From positions 90,247,042 through 90,311,041 of the forward strand of contig JBAIZL010000003.1 of NCBI GenBank assembly GCA_036971475.1: a DNA stretch of 64,000 bases, read 5' to 3'. Under the pieces are notes generated by a model that was not told the DNA's origin, did not search any database, and worked only from the letters and a program-made list of their open reading frames with translations. This stretch comes from Prosapia bicincta. Its lineage: Eukaryota > Arthropoda > Insecta > Hemiptera > Cercopidae. Of this stretch, positions 62,261-64,000 are shown piece after piece. How positions within the stretch are numbered: the stretch's first letter is position 1; the number at the start of each line of letters is the position of its first letter. The position numbers and the translations under genes are program-made.

Positions 62261-64000
62261 CTAGCAACGTTCCCTAGCCCTTTCCTCTCCAACAGTGAGA
62301 ACGCTTGTTTGGCACGGCACTCTGAACCCGGGTAGGTACACTTCGCCACGTCTTCTCCACACTAGCAACGTCCCCTAGCCCTTTCCTCTCCAACAGTGAG
62401 AACGCTTGTTTGGCACGGCACTCTGAACCCGGGTAGGTACACTTCGCCGCGTCTTCTCCACACTAGCAACGTTCCCTAGCCCTTTCCTCTCCAACAGTGA
62501 GAACGATTGTTTGGCACGGCACTCTGAACCCGGGTAGGTACACTTCGCCACGTCTTCTCCACACTAGCAACGTTCCCTAGCCCTTTCCTCTCCAACAGTG
62601 AGAACGATTGTTTGGCACGGCACTCTGAACCCGGGTAGGTACACTTCGCCACGTCTTCTCCACACTAGCAACGTCCCCTAGCCCTTTCCTCTCCAACAGT
62701 GAGAACGATTGTTTGGCACGGCACTCTGAACCCGGGTAGGTACACTTCGCCACGTCTTCTCCACACTAGCAACGTTCCCTAGGCCTTTCCTCTCCAACAG
62801 TGAGAACGATTGTTTGGCACGGCACTCTGAACCCGGGTAGGTACACTTCGCCGCGTCTTCTCCACTCTAGCAACGTTCCCTAGCCCATTCCTCTCCAACA
62901 GTGAGAACGCTTGTTTGGCACGGCACTCTGAACCCGGGTAGGTACACTTCGCCACGTCTTCTCCACACTAGCAACGTCCCCTAGCACTTTCCTCTCCAAC
63001 AGTGAGAACGCTTGTTTGGCACGGCACTCTGAACCCGGGTAGGTACACTTCGCCGCGTCTTCTCCACTCTAGCAACGTTCCCTAGCCCTTTCCTCTCCAA
63101 CAGTGAGAACGCTTGTTTGGCACGGCACTCTGAACCCGGGTAGGTACACTTCGCCACGTCTTCTCCACTCTAGCAACGTCCCCTAGCCCTTTCCTCTCCA
63201 ACAGTGAGAACGCTTGTTTGGCACGGCACTCTGAACCCGGGTAGGTACACTTCGCCGCGTCTTCTCCACACTAGCAACGTTCCCTAGCCCTTTCCTCTCC
63301 AACAGTGAGAACGCTTGTTTGGCACGGCACTCTGAACCCGGGTAGGTACACTTCGCCGCGTCTTCTCCACACTAGCAACGTTCCCTAGCCCTTTCCTCTC
63401 CAACAGTGAGAACGCTTGTTTGGCACGGCACTCTGAACCCGGGTAGGTACACTTCGCCACGTCTTCTCCACACTAGCAACGTTCCCTAGCCCTTTCCTCT
63501 CCAACAGTGAGAACGCTTGTTTGGCACGGCACTCTGAACCCGGGTAGGTACACTTCGCCACGTCTTCTCCACACTAGCAACGTTCCCTAGCCCTTTCCTC
63601 TCCAACAGTGAGAACGATTGTTTGGCACGGCACTCTGAACCCGGGTAGGTACACTTCGCCACGTCGTCTCCACACTAGCAACGTTCCCTAGCCCTTTCCT
63701 CTCCAACAGTGAGAACGTTTGTTTGGCACGGCACTCTGAACCCGGGTAGGTACACTTCGCCACGTCTTCTCCACACTAGCAACGTTCCCTAGCCCTTTCC
63801 TCTCCAACAGTGAGAACGCTTGTTTGGCACGGCACTCTGAACCCGGGTAGGTACACTTCGCCGCGTCTTCTCCACACTAGTAACGTTCCCTAGCCCTTTC
63901 CTCTCCAACAGTGAGAACGCTTGTTTGGCACGGCACTCTGAACCCGGGTAGGTACACTTCGCCGCGTCTTCTCCACACTAGCAACGTTCCCTAGCCCTTT

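Larger units (their letters stand above)
11041..64000 (+). repeat. 101-bp-monomer satellite DNA array, ~526 monomers, open at right edge
   Basis: Head-to-tail tandem array with no interruption and no orientation switch. The period measured between successive CTAGCAACG starts is 101 bases. Starts at 11041 and 63978, corrected for three 24-bp deletions, four 29-bp deletions, two 1-bp losses (21484, 25360) and one 1-bp gain (32014), correspond to exactly 526 monomers, plus 23 bases at the edge. Taking CTAG as position 1, key features are a pyrimidine tract at 18-30, GGCACGGCAC at 51-60, ACCCGGGT around 66-73 (CCCGGG in almost every unit) and TTCGCC at 82-87. GC is about 55%, with 6-7 CpG per monomer. 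Common variant sites are 11 (T/C), 19 (C/A), 20 (C/T), 41 (A/C), 44 (C/A/T), 57 (G/C), 88 (G/A), 93 (T/G) and 101 (A/T). Most monomers differ from consensus at only 0-4 sites. Satellites of this kind are typical of centromeric or subtelomeric heterochromatin; the location is not shown by this window. Confidence 0.98.

Noticed and set aside
11041..64000. CRISPR-like array
   Set aside because: Units are contiguous and nearly identical throughout, with no unique spacers, in eukaryotic-looking DNA.
11041..64000. CENP-B box in the satellite
   Set aside because: CCCG and TTCG half-motifs occur (sites 67-70 and 82-85), but the spacing and orientation do not satisfy the NTTCGNNNNANNCGGGN core on either strand.
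11041..64000. Telomere-like CCCTAG motif
   Set aside because: It occurs once per 101 bp within a unique monomer and is never tandem; it is not the insect TTAGG or vertebrate TTAGGG repeat.
11041..64000. tRNA genes derived from the satellite
   Set aside because: A-box-like and partial B-box-like sequences exist but are far too close within a unit, and no cloverleaf could be drawn.

Overview
This looks like nuclear DNA of a eukaryote, most likely an arthropod and probably an insect. It is AT-rich, gene-poor, full of TA and TATG microsatellites and fold-back repeats, and ends in a very large satellite array. Nothing points to a prokaryote: there are no compact operons, ribosome binding sites or long ORFs. 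The species cannot be named from the sequence.

Layout. Bases 1-11,040 are an AT-rich flank without one convincing gene. It holds two pairs of TA microsatellites, a short mobile-looking repeat present twice in opposite orientation (301-379 and 7159-7237), a 47-bp inverted repeat (7185-7290), an AT-rich hairpin (463-599), a diverged ~0.8-kb duplication (669-1485 and 2649-3490), a G-rich 23-bp minisatellite (1488-2133), a possible degenerate pogo/Tigger-like element (2264-2541), a long TATG domain (6809-8222) and a 220-bp nearly perfect palindrome (9411-9630). The only gene-like hints are a candidate signal-peptide first exon (4422-4473) and an unrecognised 61-codon minus-strand ORF (5370-5555); both are weak.

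From 11,041 to the right edge (about 53 kb, 83% of the window) everything is one uninterrupted head-to-tail satellite with a 101-bp monomer. Adding up the indels I could find gives 526 whole monomers plus 23 bases: three carry a 24-bp deletion, four a 29-bp deletion, and three have a single-base indel. The monomer is about 55% GC and rich in CpG, against a strongly AT-rich flank. Its left edge is abrupt and its right edge lies outside the window.

The most interesting content is the internal architecture of the satellite. Diagnostic point variants and deletion scars show no single fixed higher-order repeat. Instead there are nested and overlapping block duplications, always by whole numbers of monomers: 3 (274 bp), 5, 7 (707 bp), 8 (755 bp), 23 (2323 bp), 48 (4848 bp), 53 (5353 bp, with a third copy 106-107 monomers further on), 58, 61 and 75. 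Copies often differ by gain or loss of one to three monomers, as expected from repeated unequal exchange or amplification. There are no cooperating genes here; ORFs inside the satellite and microsatellites are treated as by-products of repetition.
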